Source of the DNA: Streptomyces sp. NBC_00370
Lineage (GTDB): Bacteria > Actinomycetota > Actinomycetes > Streptomycetales > Streptomycetaceae
Reading direction: 5' to 3'
Assembly (NCBI RefSeq): GCF_036084755.1
Contig: NZ_CP107968.1
Span: 2,858,501-2,922,500 of the forward strand
Length of the DNA stretch: 64,000 bases
Part shown: positions 1 to 9,847 of the stretch, piece after piece
Numbering within the stretch: position 1 is the stretch's first letter
Layout of the letters: every line of letters begins with the position of its first letter
Translations under genes and position numbers: made by a program
The notes under the pieces: generated by a model
Told to the model about the DNA's origin: nothing
Database searches by the model: none
The model's input: the letters and a program-made list of their open reading frames with translations, nothing else

Positions 1-1510
1 CGTCCACGCAGTTCTCGAACTCGATCTGCTGGACGTAGTTGCCGTCCTTCTTGCCCTGCTTGCACCACAGAGCCTTGTTGGCCTCCCAGTACGCCTGCTT
101 CCACTGGCGGTCGGGCACCCGGCCCTTGACCTCGTTGGGCAGGTCGATCCCGGTCTTCTTGCCGAGCCCGAACTGGTGGGCCGTCTTGAAGAAGTAGTCC
201 TTGGGGTGCTTCGGGTTGTTGCCGCCGTCCTTCTTCCACTGGTCGTAGGCCAGGTAGTAGAAGACGGTGTCGCAGGAGACCTCAAGGGCCCTGCCGATGC
301 TGATGTCGCCGAAGTTCTCGCCCTCGAAGTTCTTGAACTCGCGGTTGCCGATGGTCATCGACGAGGTGCAGGGGTAGCCGCCGTCCGGCGCGTATCCGGC
401 GTTGATGGCCGCGCTGGTCGAGATGACCTTGAAGGTCGATCCCGGGGCCGACTGACCCTGTATGGCGCGGTTCAGCAGCGGATAGTTGGACGACGCCTTG
501 GTGAGCTTCTTGTAGTTCTTGGCGGAGATGCCGCCGGCCCACACGTTCGGGTCGAACGTCGGCGCGCTGGCCATCGCGATGACCCGCCCGGTGTGCACGT
601 CCATCACGACGGCGGCGCCCGAGTCGGCCTTGTAGTAGCTGTTGGTGACCGAGTCCCAGGTCTTGCGCAGGGTCTTCATGGCCGCCGCGAGTTCCTTCTC
701 GGTCAGCGCCTGGATCCGCGAGTCGATGCTCGTGACCAGATTGCTGCCGGGCACCGCGGGTGTCGCGCCGGCCTTGCCGATGACCCGGCCGAGGTTGTCC
801 ACCTCGTAGCGGGTCACCCCCGACTTGCCGCGCAACTGCTGGTCGTAGCTGTTCTCCAGACCCGCCCTGCCGACCGAGTCGGAGCGCAGCAGCGGGTTGT
901 CCGTCTTCTCCGAGCCCGCCACCTCGTCGTCGGTGACCGGGCCGAGGTAGCCCAGCTCCTGCGAGGCGTTGGCCCCTGCGGGCGCCGGGTAGCGGCGCAG
1001 CGCGGTCGGTTCTGCGGTGATGCCGGGGAAGTCCTCGGTGCGCTCGCGGATCTGCAGCGCCTGCTGGGTGGTGGCCTCGGTGGTGACCGGGATCGGCTGG
1101 TAGGGCGAGCCGTTCCAGCAGGGCTGCGGGGTCTTCGCGTCGCAGAGCCTGACCTTCTGGATGACGTCGGCCGGCTTCATCCCGAGGACACCGGCGAGCC
1201 GGGTCAGTACGGCCTTGCCGTCGTCCGGCATCTTCATCAGGTCGGTGCGGCTGGCCGACACGACGAGACGGGTCTCGTTGTCGGCGAGGGGCACGCCCTT
1301 GTTGTCGAGGATCGAGCCGCGGACGGCCGGCTGGACGACCTGCTGTACGTGGTTGTTCTTGGCCTCGTCCGTGTACTCCTGGCCGTTGCGCACCTGGAGG
1401 TACCAGAGCCGGCCGCCGAGGGTGAGCAGCAGGGAGAAGACGAGGACCTGAATAACGATCAGCCGGATCTGTACCCGGGGGGTACGCCCGGTCTCCGGAA
1501 TGTTGCTCAC
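1..1510 (-). CDS. mrdA: Penicillin-binding protein 2 (peptidoglycan transpeptidase), 3' part outside window
   Basis: Class B PBP that cross-links peptidoglycan at the membrane together with the Mre/Rod machinery. About 503 residues are present; the C-terminus, including the expected KTG box, lies beyond the left edge. An N-terminal membrane segment (about residues 14-32) is followed by the dimerisation region. The transpeptidase domain shows PGSTFK with the active-site Ser near residue 358. The second motif reads SCD, comparable to the SSD of E. coli PBP2. The GTG start at 1510 overlaps the mreD stop by four bases (GTGA), so the two are translationally coupled. In Streptomyces this gene serves mainly in spore-wall synthesis. 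Confidence 0.93.
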   Translation of the reverse strand, partial: MSNIPETGRTPRVQIRLIVIQVLVFSLLLTLGGRLWYLQVRNGQEYTDEAKNNHVQQVVQPAVRGSILDNKGVPLADNETRLVVSASRTDLMKMPDDGKAVLTRLAGVLGMKPADVIQKVRLCDAKTPQPCWNGSPYQPIPVTTEATTQQALQIRERTEDFPGITAEPTALRRYPAPAGANASQELGYLGPVTDDEVAGSEKTDNPLLRSDSVGRAGLENSYDQQLRGKSGVTRYEVDNLGRVIGKAGATPAVPGSNLVTSIDSRIQALTEKELAAAMKTLRKTWDSVTNSYYKADSGAAVVMDVHTGRVIAMASAPTFDPNVWAGGISAKNYKKLTKASSNYPLLNRAIQGQSAPGSTFKVISTSAAINAGYAPDGGYPCTSSMTIGNREFKNFEGENFGDISIGRALEVSCDTVFYYLAYDQWKKDGGNNPKHPKDYFFKTAHQFGLGKKTGIDLPNEVKGRVPDRQWKQAYWEANKALWCKQGKKDGNYVQQIEFENCVD

Positions 1511-2181
1511 AGTCGTTTGACCCCCTTGATACGTCCGGCCCGTGCCGCGCGGCTGCGTGCCGTCTTGATCCGCATGCCGCCGCGCTGGCCGCCGATCTTC
1601 AGACCGGTGCCGGCGCCGAGCCAGCCGGCCGCCACGTCCGCGCCGCCCCCGCTGTTCTTCTGGCTCTCGGCGAGCGGGTCGTTGTCGGCGCGTCTGGCGA
1701 GCCACATGACCAGCGGGACCACGAACGGCGCCAGCAGCAGATCGTAGACAGCGGCGGTGAACAGCAGGCTGCCGAGACCCACATGGCGGGCGGCGGTGTC
1801 ACCGACGAGCGCGCCGACGCCCGCGTAGAGCAAGGTCGAGCCGACGGCGGCCGCGACGACCGCGGTCATCGGCGCGAGCGCCGATCTGATCTGGCCCTTC
1901 TCCGGGCGTACCAGGCCCGCCGCGTAACCGATCACGCAGAGCACCAGCGCGTAGCGGCCGGCCGCGTGGTCGGCGGGCGGCGCGAGGTCGGTCAGCAGGC
2001 CGGCCCCGAAGCCGATGAAGGCGCCGGCCGTGTGCCCGTACACGAAGGCGAGAGCGAGGACGACGAGGAGCATGAGGTCGGGCACGGCGCCGGGCAGATG
2101 AAGCCGGGCGAGGACCGACACCTGGACGACGAGGGCGACCACGACCAGGGCGGTCGAGAGCAGAATCCGGTTGATACGCAT
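1507..2181 (-). CDS. mreD: Rod shape-determining protein MreD
   Basis: Small integral membrane protein of the MreBCD complex, which positions peptidoglycan synthases. The 224 residues begin with a hydrophobic segment after MRINRI and contain about five membrane spans, including one around LMLLVVLALAFVYG. The soluble tail after about residue 170 is basic and is longer than in most MreD proteins. It lies 11 bp after mreC and overlaps the PBP2 start by 4 bp, so mreC-mreD-mrdA is clearly one transcription unit. MreD has no catalytic residues; identity rests on hydropathy, size and position. Confidence 0.9.
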   Translation of the reverse strand: MRINRILLSTALVVVALVVQVSVLARLHLPGAVPDLMLLVVLALAFVYGHTAGAFIGFGAGLLTDLAPPADHAAGRYALVLCVIGYAAGLVRPEKGQIRSALAPMTAVVAAAVGSTLLYAGVGALVGDTAARHVGLGSLLFTAAVYDLLLAPFVVPLVMWLARRADNDPLAESQKNSGGGADVAAGWLGAGTGLKIGGQRGGMRIKTARSRAARAGRIKGVKRL

Positions 2182-2192
2182 GGGGATCAGCT

Positions 2193-3248
2193 CTATTCCT
2201 GCTCGTCGTACGGGTCGTCGCCGTCGCCCGGTGGATCGCCCGCGTTGTTCTGGGGCCGTACGGCGGCGTCGTCGGTGGTGAGATCGGGCGCGTTGCTCTG
2301 CACGCCGCCGTTCGGCACGGTGTTCGTACCGTCGGCGTTGGCCGAGGGGGTGACCGTGACGGTGACGGTGGGCGTCGGGGTCGCACGCGGCTTCGGCGGC
2401 AGCACGGTGTCGCGCGGGTCCGTGCGGGGTGCCTGGACGACCACACCGACGATGTCGAGCTTGGTGAAGCCGACGAAGGGCCGCACCTGGATGGTCCTGG
2501 TCAGACCGCCGTTGGACGGGTCGACCCGGACGACCTGGCCGACCGGCACCCCCGGCACGAACGGCTTGTCCTTGCTGGAGCCGAACGTGACGAGCCGGTC
2601 GCCCTTCTTGACCTTGGACTTGCCGTTGAGGAGCTGGACGGAGAGCGGCCGGTCGCCCTGCCCCGTCGCGAAGCCCAGCTCGTTGCTCTTCTCCATACGC
2701 GTGCCGACGGTGAAGTCGGGGTCGTTGGCGAGCAGTACGGTCGAGGTGCCGGGACCGACGGTGGTGACCCGGCCGACGAGTCCGTCGCCGTTGAGCACCG
2801 TCATGTCGCGCTTGATGCCGTCCCTGGCGCCCGCGTCGATGGTCACCGTCCAGGAGAAGCCCTGGGCCGCTCCTATCGCGATGACCTCGGCGCCCTTGAT
2901 GCCGTACTGTCCCGCGCCGGCCTTCTTCAGCATGCCGTCCAGCTCACGCACCCGGCTGCGGTTGCGGTCGTCGCTGCCCAGCTTCTGCTTGAGAGCCGCG
3001 TTCTGCTGCTCCAGGGTGCTGATGCGGTTGTGGCGTTCGCCGGAGTCCCGTACCGCGCTTATGGCGTTCCCGACCGGGTCGACGCCTGCCGCGACGCCGT
3101 CCTCCACCGGACCGAGGACGGTGGCGGCGGCCTGCCGCGCGCCGTCGACGGGGGAATCCTCACCCCCGCGGATGTCGACCGTGATCAGTGCGAACGCGAT
3201 GGCGATCAGCAGCACCAGGAGCAGACGACTCTCCTTTGTGTCCCTCAC
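2193..3248 (-). CDS. mreC: Rod shape-determining protein MreC
   Basis: Bitopic cell-shape protein that links MreB to periplasmic-side cell-wall enzymes. It starts at a GTG (MRDTKES) and has 351 residues. One membrane span (LLLVLLIAIAFALITVDI) is followed by a coiled-coil stretch around residues 70-100 with Leu/Gln-rich heptads, then the beta-barrel MreC domain up to about residue 270. The tail is Pro/Thr-rich with a run of TPTPTVTVTVT, typical of actinobacterial MreC. It sits between mreB and mreD. A hairpin in the 103-bp gap after mreB suggests partly separate control. Confidence 0.93.
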   Translation of the reverse strand: MRDTKESRLLLVLLIAIAFALITVDIRGGEDSPVDGARQAAATVLGPVEDGVAAGVDPVGNAISAVRDSGERHNRISTLEQQNAALKQKLGSDDRNRSRVRELDGMLKKAGAGQYGIKGAEVIAIGAAQGFSWTVTIDAGARDGIKRDMTVLNGDGLVGRVTTVGPGTSTVLLANDPDFTVGTRMEKSNELGFATGQGDRPLSVQLLNGKSKVKKGDRLVTFGSSKDKPFVPGVPVGQVVRVDPSNGGLTRTIQVRPFVGFTKLDIVGVVVQAPRTDPRDTVLPPKPRATPTPTVTVTVTPSANADGTNTVPNGGVQSNAPDLTTDDAAVRPQNNAGDPPGDGDDPYDEQE

Positions 3249-3299
3249 GTGCGGCGGCCGTGCCTTCCTCGTAGGAATGGTTGTGCCTGTATATCAACC

Positions 3300-3336
3300 G
3301 TCCGCCGGACGAAGAGAAGCCGGTCGTACGGCGGAC
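3300..3336. terminator. Hairpin between mreB and mreC
   Basis: Inverted repeat GTCCGCCG / CGGCGGAC (8 bp, 21-nt loop) in the 103-bp gap. It could be a partial terminator after mreB or an mRNA processing structure upstream of mreC. No U-tract follows. Confidence 0.35.
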
Positions 3337-3351
3337 AATTCGAGGATTTCG

Positions 3352-4383
3352 TCACCTGCGGGGCTGAGCGTCCAGTACCTGCTGGAGAGCCTCGAATTCC
3401 TCTACGCATTTACCGGACCCGAGTGCGACGGAGTCCAGCGGGTTCTCGGCGATATGGATGGGCATGCCGGTCTCGCGGCGCAGCCGCTCGTCCAGGCCGC
3501 GCAGCAGCGCGCCGCCGCCGGTGAGGACGATCCCGCGGTCCATCACGTCGCCGGACAGCTCCGGCGGGCACTTGTCGAGCGTCGTCTTCACGGCGTCGAC
3601 GATCGCGTTGACCGGCTCCTCGATGGCCTTGCGGACCTCGGCGGCCGAGATGACCACGGTCTTCGGCAGTCCCGACACGAGGTCACGGCCGCGGATCTCG
3701 GTGTGCTCGTCCTTGTCGAGGTCGTACGCCGAGCCGATGGTGATCTTGATGCTCTCGGCGGTGCGCTCACCGAGGAGGAGCGAGTACTCCTTCTTGATGT
3801 GCTGGATGATCGCGTTGTCCAGCTCGTCGCCGGCGACCCGGATCGACTGTGCCGTGACGATTCCGCCGAGCGAGATGACGGCGACCTCGGTCGTGCCGCC
3901 GCCGATGTCCACCACCATGTTGCCGGTGGCCTCGTGGACGGGCAGTCCTGAGCCGATGGCCGCTGCCATGGGCTCCTCGATGATGTGCACCTGGCGCGCG
4001 CCGGCCTGGGTCGATGCCTCGATGACCGCACGGCGCTCGACCCCTGTGATGCCCGAGGGCACACAGACGACCACGCGCGGGCGGGCCAGATAGCGGCGCT
4101 TGTGGATCTTCAGGATGAAGTACCGCAGCATGCGCTCGGTGATTTCGAAGTCGGCGATCACGCCGTCCTTCAGCGGCCGGACGGCAACGATGTTGCCCGG
4201 CGTCCGGCCGATCATCTTCTTCGCTTCGGCGCCGACCGCGAGGATGCCGCCCGTGTTGGTGTTGATGGCGACGACGGACGGCTCGTTGAGTACGATCCCT
4301 CGGCCCCTGACGTACACCAGCGTGTTGGCGGTCCCGAGGTCGACAGCCATGTCACGGCCGATGAACGACATGTTGTTCCCCAT
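3352..4383 (-). CDS. mreB: Actin-like cell-shape protein MreB
   Basis: ATP-binding actin homologue that forms membrane-associated filaments and organises wall synthesis; in Streptomyces it is mostly needed for spore integrity. It shows the actin-fold signatures: phosphate-1 [11 protein letters not shown] near the N-terminus, phosphate-2 [13 protein letters not shown] around residue 165, and the adenosine motif [12 protein letters not shown] around residue 290. Length is 343 aa from the ATG at 4383. An internal ATG at 4371 ([11 protein letters not shown]) has a better-placed GGGG Shine-Dalgarno six bases upstream and may be the true start, giving 339 aa. First gene of mreBCD-mrdA, with a 239-bp upstream gap after ndk. 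Confidence 0.97.
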   Translation of the reverse strand: MGNNMSFIGRDMAVDLGTANTLVYVRGRGIVLNEPSVVAINTNTGGILAVGAEAKKMIGRTPGNIVAVRPLKDGVIADFEITERMLRYFILKIHKRRYLARPRVVVCVPSGITGVERRAVIEASTQAGARQVHIIEEPMAAAIGSGLPVHEATGNMVVDIGGGTTEVAVISLGGIVTAQSIRVAGDELDNAIIQHIKKEYSLLLGERTAESIKITIGSAYDLDKDEHTEIRGRDLVSGLPKTVVISAAEVRKAIEEPVNAIVDAVKTTLDKCPPELSGDVMDRGIVLTGGGALLRGLDERLRRETGMPIHIAENPLDSVALGSGKCVEEFEALQQVLDAQPRR

Positions 4384-4622
4384 GAGGATGCGTCTGGCCT
4401 TCCCAAATCGAGCGTTGACGGCTTTTCAGGATGGCGAGGTGGGTGGCTGTGGCTTGAGGCTTCATCGTAGTGCCGCCTGTACGCCGACGGCGCGGTGGCC
4501 CACCTCAATAATGGTGACGATGTGTTGGTGCGATGCGTTCCCGATGCCGGCTCGCATATGCCCATGGGCGACCGAATTCCTCCGGTCGCCCCAGACCATC
4601 AGGCTATTTGGCTGACAGCTGG

Positions 4623-5033
4623 TCAGGAAAGACCGGGGAAGAAAATCTTCAGTTCCCGAATGGCGGACTCCTCGGAGTCCGAGGCGTGGATGAGGTTCTC
4701 CCGGACGATCGTCCCGAAATCCCCCCGGATGGACCCCGGCGCTGCTGCGATCGGGTCAGTCGGACCCGCGAGCGCGCGGACACCCTCGATGACCCGCTCG
4801 CCGTCCACGACGAGCGCGACGACGGGACCGGAGCCCATGAACTCGACCAGCGGCTCGTAGAAAGGCTTGCCCTTGTGCTCGCCGTAGTGCTGCTCCAGCG
4901 TCTCCTGGTCCAGCGTGCGCAGTTCGAGCGCGGCGATGGTCCAGCCTGCCTTGCGCTCGATACGGCCGATGACCTCGCCGACGAGGCCGCGGCGGACGGT
5001 ATCGGGCTTGAGCAGGACGAGCGTACGGCTCAC
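4623..5033 (-). CDS. ndk: Nucleoside diphosphate kinase
   Basis: Transfers the gamma-phosphate between nucleoside tri- and diphosphates through a phospho-histidine. At 136 aa it has the normal length for the family. The active-site motif NLIHASDS places the catalytic His at residue 116, and the substrate-loop KPDTVRRGLVG is at residues 9-19. It starts at GTG 5033 with GAAGGAG 10 bases upstream. It lies on the same strand 79 bp after the DUF4233 gene, so a folC-DUF4233-ndk unit is likely, as is usual in Streptomyces. Confidence 0.97.
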   Translation of the reverse strand: MSRTLVLLKPDTVRRGLVGEVIGRIERKAGWTIAALELRTLDQETLEQHYGEHKGKPFYEPLVEFMGSGPVVALVVDGERVIEGVRALAGPTDPIAAAPGSIRGDFGTIVRENLIHASDSEESAIRELKIFFPGLS

Positions 5034-5112
5034 GGTACGGGCTCCTTCTTGTGCGGATGCGGGATGCGGGATGCACCCGGCTCAGAGGCTACAGGGCATA
5101 CCACAGCACCGA

Positions 5113-5496
5113 TTACACAGCGTCAGGCTTTACGGAGGGACCGGTCCCGGCCGCCGTCCGCTCCTCCGCCTGCGCCGCCCAGCGGGCCTTCGCCGCGTCG
5201 ATCGTGCGTCCGTAATGCACCGAGGCCCACCAGAGCGCGGCGAACGCCGCACCGAGGATGAACATCACCGGCACCACGAAACCGCTCGCGATCAGCGCGA
5301 TCTGCAGCGCCCAGCCGAGCTGCACCCCGCCGGGACGGCCGAGCATCCCGCACAGCAGGAGCGACAGCAGCATCGCGACACCGCAGATCGTCCAGACCGT
5401 CCCCATCGACAGGTCGTCCGACTTCATCGCCACCAGACCGGCGAAACCGATCACGAAGAACTCGGCCAGCAGTGTGGAGGCACAGAGCATACGCAT
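5113..5496 (-). CDS. DUF4233 small membrane protein
   Basis: A 127-residue protein with about four predicted membrane spans (SLLLCGML and IALIASGFVVPVMFILGAAFAALWWASV among them) and a charged C-terminal tail. The DUF4233 family is nearly always found directly after folC in actinobacteria; its function is unknown. The ATG at 5496 is only 5 bp past the folC stop, with GGAAGGGG upstream, so the two are probably co-translated. Identity comes from context and hydropathy; nothing catalytic is visible. Confidence 0.85.
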   Translation of the reverse strand: MRMLCASTLLAEFFVIGFAGLVAMKSDDLSMGTVWTICGVAMLLSLLLCGMLGRPGGVQLGWALQIALIASGFVVPVMFILGAAFAALWWASVHYGRTIDAAKARWAAQAEERTAAGTGPSVKPDAV

Positions 5497-5501
5497 GGAC
5501 C

Positions 5502-7007
5502 TCAGCCCCTTCCCAGGAGTAGCCGGGCCTCGCCGACCGTGATCACGGACCCCGTCACCAGGACACCCGCCCCGGCGAACTCGCTCTCCTCCTCGGCGAG
5601 CGTGATCGCCGCCTCGAGAGCGTCGTCGAGACGCGCCTCGACCTGCACCCGGTCGTTGCCGAACACCTCGACCGCGATCCCGGCCAGCTCGTCCACGTCC
5701 ATCGCGCGATGGCTGGAGTTCTGGGTGACGACCAGTTCCTGGCAGATCGGCTCCAGCGCTTCGAGCACGCCGCGCACGTCCTTGCCCTCGCTGGACCCCA
5801 CCACCCCGATGAGCCTGCTGAAGCCGAACGACTCGCTCAGCCCCTCGGCCGCCGCGCGGGCACCCGCGGGGTTGTGCGCCGCGTCCAGCACCACCGTCGG
5901 CGAGCTCCGCACGACCTCAAGACGGCCCGGCGAGGAGACGGAGGCGAACGCCGCCCTGACCGTGTCCATGTCCAGCCGGCCCGACTGCTCGGCGCCGATC
6001 CCGAAGAACGCCTCGACCGCGGCGAGCGCCACGGCCGCGTTGTGCGCCTGGTGCGCGCCGTACAGCGGCAGGAACACCTGCTCGTACTCACCGCCGAGGC
6101 CGCGCAGGGTCATCAGCTGGCCGCCGACCGCGATCTCCCGGGCCAGCACCCCGAACTCCATGCCCTCGCGGGCGACCTTCGCCTCCACCTCGGTGGCCTT
6201 CTTCAGCATCACCTGCGCCGCGTCCACCGGCTGCTGCGCCAGGACGACCGTCGCTCCCGGCTTGATGATCCCGGACTTCTCCACGGCGATCTCGCCCGAG
6301 GTACTGCCGAGCCGGTCCGTGTGGTCCAGGTCGATCGGGGTCACCACGGCGACCTGCGCGTCGATCACGTTCGTCGCGTCCCACGTGCCGCCCATGCCGA
6401 CCTCGACCACGCCGACGTCGACCGGGGCGTCGGCGAAGGCCGCGTACGCCATGCCGGTCAGCACCTCGAAGAACGAGAGCCGGTACTCCTGCTCCGCGTC
6501 GACCAGTTCGACGAACGCCTTGATGTCCTCGTACGTCTCGATGAACCGCTCGGCGGAGATCGGGGCGCCGTCCAGGCTGATCCGCTCGGTGATCGACTGG
6601 ACGTGCGGGCTGGTGTAACGCCCGGTGCGCAGCTCGAAGGCGCCGAGCAGCGCCTCGATCATGCGGGCGGTCGACGTCTTGCCGTTGGTGCCGGTGATGT
6701 GGATGGTCGGGTAGGCGCGCTGGGGGTCACCCAGGACGTCCACCAGCTTCTCGATCCTGACCAGCGAGGGGTCGAGCTTCGTCTCGCCCCAGCGCCCCGC
6801 GAGCTCCTGCTCGACGGCGCGCAGCGCCTTGTCCACCTCGGGGTCGGCGGGCCGGGCCGGCAGGCCCTCGTCCTGCCGCGGCTTCGCCTGGGCGCGCAGG
6901 GTGCGGCTGCCTGCCTCGATCACGGCGAGGTCGGGGTCGCGGGTCGTCTCGGCATGGACGATGTCGTCGAATTCTTCGTCGGGCTGGTCGGGCTGGTCGT
7001 CGCTCAC
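5502..7007 (-). CDS. folC: Bifunctional folylpolyglutamate synthase / dihydrofolate synthase
   Basis: ATP-dependent Mur-ligase-type enzyme that adds glutamate to dihydropteroate and then to folates. Length 501 aa. A non-conserved acidic extension of about 60 residues precedes the core. The P-loop GTNGKTST is at about residues 106-113, followed by the folate-binding SPHVQSITERI, then VVLDAAHNPAGARAA of the C-terminal Rossmann domain. The GTG start at 7007 has no Shine-Dalgarno, but TAGACT lies six bases upstream, which suggests leaderless transcription. A terminator separates it from valS upstream; DUF4233 and ndk follow. Confidence 0.95.
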   Translation of the reverse strand: MSDDQPDQPDEEFDDIVHAETTRDPDLAVIEAGSRTLRAQAKPRQDEGLPARPADPEVDKALRAVEQELAGRWGETKLDPSLVRIEKLVDVLGDPQRAYPTIHITGTNGKTSTARMIEALLGAFELRTGRYTSPHVQSITERISLDGAPISAERFIETYEDIKAFVELVDAEQEYRLSFFEVLTGMAYAAFADAPVDVGVVEVGMGGTWDATNVIDAQVAVVTPIDLDHTDRLGSTSGEIAVEKSGIIKPGATVVLAQQPVDAAQVMLKKATEVEAKVAREGMEFGVLAREIAVGGQLMTLRGLGGEYEQVFLPLYGAHQAHNAAVALAAVEAFFGIGAEQSGRLDMDTVRAAFASVSSPGRLEVVRSSPTVVLDAAHNPAGARAAAEGLSESFGFSRLIGVVGSSEGKDVRGVLEALEPICQELVVTQNSSHRAMDVDELAGIAVEVFGNDRVQVEARLDDALEAAITLAEEESEFAGAGVLVTGSVITVGEARLLLGRG

Positions 7008-7035
7008 ACGACCAGTCTACGGAGCGGCAGGAGCG

Positions 7036-7068
7036 CCGGACGCCCCGGCGGTGGGCCGGGGCGTCCGG
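7036..7068. terminator. valS terminator
   Basis: Perfect 13-bp inverted repeat CCGGACGCCCCGG / CCGGGGCGTCCGG with a 7-nt loop, placed just after the valS stop (minus strand) and before folC. GC-rich without a U-tract, as is usual for Streptomyces terminators. Confidence 0.75.
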
Positions 7069-7089
7069 GTGCGGCGTCAGTCGTTCGGG

Positions 7090-9711
7090 TCAGCTCTCGG
7101 GCAGGCCCGCGATCTGTGCGGTGAGGCGGGCGATGTCCGCCTCGGCCTTGGTCAGCCGGCCGCGGATCTTGTCCACGACGTTGTCGGGGGCCTTCGCCAT
7201 GAACGCCTCGTTGGCGAGCTTGGCCGTCGCCTGCGCCTTCTCCTTCTCCGCGTTGCCGAGGTCCTTCGTCAGCCGCTTGCGCTCCGCCTCGACGTCGATC
7301 GTCCCCGACAGGTCGAGGGCCACGGTGGCACCGGCGACCGGCAGGGTCGCCGTCGCGTGGAAGCCCTCGCCCTCGGGCTGGAGGCGCAGCACCTGGCGGA
7401 TGGCCGCCTCGTGCGCCGCCAGGTCCGTACCGGACAGGTCGAGCCGGGCCGGGACCTTCTGGCCCTGCTGGAGACCCTGGTCGGCCCGGAAGCGGCGGAC
7501 CTCCGTGACGACCTGCTGGAGGTTGCCGATCTCGCGTTCGGCCGCCTCGTCACGGAAGCCGCTGTCGACCGGCCAGTCGGCGATGACCACGGACTCCTTG
7601 CCGGTGAGCGTGGTCCACAGCGTCTCGGTGACGAACGGGACGACCGGGTGCAGCAGCCGCAGCGTGACGTCGAGGACCTCGCCGAGGACCCGTCCGGAGA
7701 CCTTGGCCTGCTCGCCGCCGGCGAAGAACGTCGTCTTGGACAGCTCGACGTACCAGTCGAAGACCTCGTCCCACGCGAAGTGGAAGAGCGCGTCGGACAG
7801 CTTGGCGAACTGGTAGTCGTCGTAGAACGCGTCGACCTCCGCGACCGTGGCGTTGAGCCGCGAAAGGATCCAGCGGTCCGTGGCGGACTGCTCGGCGACG
7901 GGGGGCAGGTCGCCCTCGACCGTGGCGCCGTTCATCATGGCGAACCGGGTGGCGTTCCAGATCTTGTTCGCGAAGTTCCGCGAACCCTGGACCCAGTCCT
8001 CGCCGATCGGGACGTCGACACCGGGGTTGGCACCGCGCGCGAGCGTGAAACGCACCGCGTCGGAGCCGTACTTGTCCATCCAGTCCAGCGGATTGACCGC
8101 GTTGCCGAAGGACTTCGACATCTTCTTGCCGAACTGGTCACGGACCATGCCGTGCAGGGCGATGGTGTGGAACGGCGGGGTGCCGTCCATGGCGTACAGA
8201 CCGAACATCATCATCCGGGCGACCCAGAAGAACAGGATGTCGTAGCCGGTGACGAGGACCGAGTTCGGATAGAACTTCTCCAGGCTCGGGGTCTGTTCGG
8301 GCCAGCCGAGGGTCGAGAAGGGCCAGAGCCCGGACGAGAACCAGGTGTCGAGGACGTCGGTGTCCTGGTACCAGCCCTCGCCCGTGGGCGCCTCGTCGTC
8401 GGGTCCGACACAGACGCTCTCGCCGTTCGGGCCGTGCCAGACAGGGATGCGGTGGCCCCACCACAACTGCCGTGAGATGCACCAGTCGTTGAGGTTGTCG
8501 ACCCAGCCGAAGTACCGGGGCTCCATCTCCTTCGGGTGGATCGTGACCCGGCCGTCCCGGACGGCGTCGCCCGCCGCCTGGGCGAGCGGGCCGACCTTGA
8601 CCCACCACTGGAGCGAAAGCCGCGGCTCGATCGTCGTCTTGCAGCGCGAGCAGTGGCCGACGGAGTGGACGTACGGACGCTTCTCCGCGACGACCCGGCC
8701 GTCCGCCCGCATCGCCTCGACGATCGCGGAGCGCGCCTCGAACCGGTCGAGGCCCTCGAAGGGGCCGGGCGCGGTGATGACCGCGCGCTCGTCCATGATC
8801 GTGAGCGTCTCCAGGCCGTGGCGCTGGCCGATCGCGAAGTCGTTCGGGTCGTGCGCCGGGGTCACCTTGACGGCGCCCGTGCCGAACTCCGGGTCGACAT
8901 GCTCGTCGGCGACGACCGGGATGCTGCGGTTGGTGAGCGGGAGCTTGATCTGCTTGCCGATGAGATGCGCGTACCGCGCGTCGTCGGGGTGGACGGCGAC
9001 GGCCGTGTCACCGAGCATCGTCTCGACCCGGGTCGTCGCGACGACGACCGTCTCGTCGCCCTCGCCGTACTTCAGCGAGACCAGCTCGCCGTCGTCGTCC
9101 TGGTACTCGACCTCGATGTCGGAGATCGCGGTCAGACAGCGCGGACACCAGTTGATGATCCGCTCGGCGCGGTAGATCAGCTCGTCGTCGTAGAGCTTCT
9201 TGAAGATCGTCTGGACGGCCTTGGACAGACCCTCGTCCATGGTGAAGCGCTCACGCGACCAGGCGACACCGTCGCCGAGCCGGCGCATCTGGCCGGAGAT
9301 CTGGCCGCCGGACTCTTCCTTCCACTGCCAGACGCGCTCGACGAACGCCTCGCGGCCGAGGTCCTGACGGGACTTGCCGTCCTTGGCCAGCTCGCGCTCG
9401 ACGACGTTCTGCGTGGCGATGCCGGCGTGGTCCATCCCCGGCTGCCACAGCGTCTCGTAGCCCTGCATGCGCTTACGGCGGGTCAGGGCGTCGATGATCG
9501 TGTGCTCGAAGGCATGGCCCAGGTGGAGCGAGCCCGTGACGTTCGGCGGCGGGATGACGATCGTGTACGGCTGCTTGTCGCTCTTCTCGTCCGCCTCGAA
9601 GTAACCGCGTTCTACCCAGCGCTCATACAGCTTCCCCTCCACCTCGGCCGGCGCGTACTGGGTCGGCAGTTCGGGGTTGCTGGCTGGCTGCGCTTGAGAG
9701 TTCTCGGTCAC
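7090..9711 (-). CDS. valS: Valyl-tRNA synthetase
   Basis: Class I aminoacyl-tRNA synthetase that charges tRNA-Val. It has 873 aa from the GTG at 9711 ([11 protein letters not shown]); the reading frame stays open for 147 more bases upstream, but that stretch is not conserved-looking. The HLGH signature is at residues 63-66 after PPPNVTG, and KMSKS is at 530-534. The CP1 editing domain lies between, and the C-terminus is an Ala/Lys/Glu-rich coiled-coil arm typical of ValRS. TAAACT sits seven bases before the GTG, suggesting a leaderless transcript; no T-box leader is present. Confidence 0.97.
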   Translation of the reverse strand: MTENSQAQPASNPELPTQYAPAEVEGKLYERWVERGYFEADEKSDKQPYTIVIPPPNVTGSLHLGHAFEHTIIDALTRRKRMQGYETLWQPGMDHAGIATQNVVERELAKDGKSRQDLGREAFVERVWQWKEESGGQISGQMRRLGDGVAWSRERFTMDEGLSKAVQTIFKKLYDDELIYRAERIINWCPRCLTAISDIEVEYQDDDGELVSLKYGEGDETVVVATTRVETMLGDTAVAVHPDDARYAHLIGKQIKLPLTNRSIPVVADEHVDPEFGTGAVKVTPAHDPNDFAIGQRHGLETLTIMDERAVITAPGPFEGLDRFEARSAIVEAMRADGRVVAEKRPYVHSVGHCSRCKTTIEPRLSLQWWVKVGPLAQAAGDAVRDGRVTIHPKEMEPRYFGWVDNLNDWCISRQLWWGHRIPVWHGPNGESVCVGPDDEAPTGEGWYQDTDVLDTWFSSGLWPFSTLGWPEQTPSLEKFYPNSVLVTGYDILFFWVARMMMFGLYAMDGTPPFHTIALHGMVRDQFGKKMSKSFGNAVNPLDWMDKYGSDAVRFTLARGANPGVDVPIGEDWVQGSRNFANKIWNATRFAMMNGATVEGDLPPVAEQSATDRWILSRLNATVAEVDAFYDDYQFAKLSDALFHFAWDEVFDWYVELSKTTFFAGGEQAKVSGRVLGEVLDVTLRLLHPVVPFVTETLWTTLTGKESVVIADWPVDSGFRDEAAEREIGNLQQVVTEVRRFRADQGLQQGQKVPARLDLSGTDLAAHEAAIRQVLRLQPEGEGFHATATLPVAGATVALDLSGTIDVEAERKRLTKDLGNAEKEKAQATAKLANEAFMAKAPDNVVDKIRGRLTKAEADIARLTAQIAGLPES

Positions 9712-9847
9712 GCGCCCCAGTTTAGAGGTGTCACAGCCCTGTACTGAAACGAGTTGCTGGGTAACGGTGCGGCACCCGATGCCCCACGTCGCGCGACCTT
9801 CCGACAGGATGTTCGGAACAGATAAGTACACGGAGGGGAAAGCGCAC

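Noticed and set aside
1783..3951. A 722-codon plus-strand frame across mreD-mreC-mreB
   Set aside because: Antisense to three well-recognised genes.
9712..9847. Possible T-box or attenuator upstream of valS
   Set aside because: No T-box consensus, specifier loop or terminator/antiterminator pair is visible, and valS appears leaderless.
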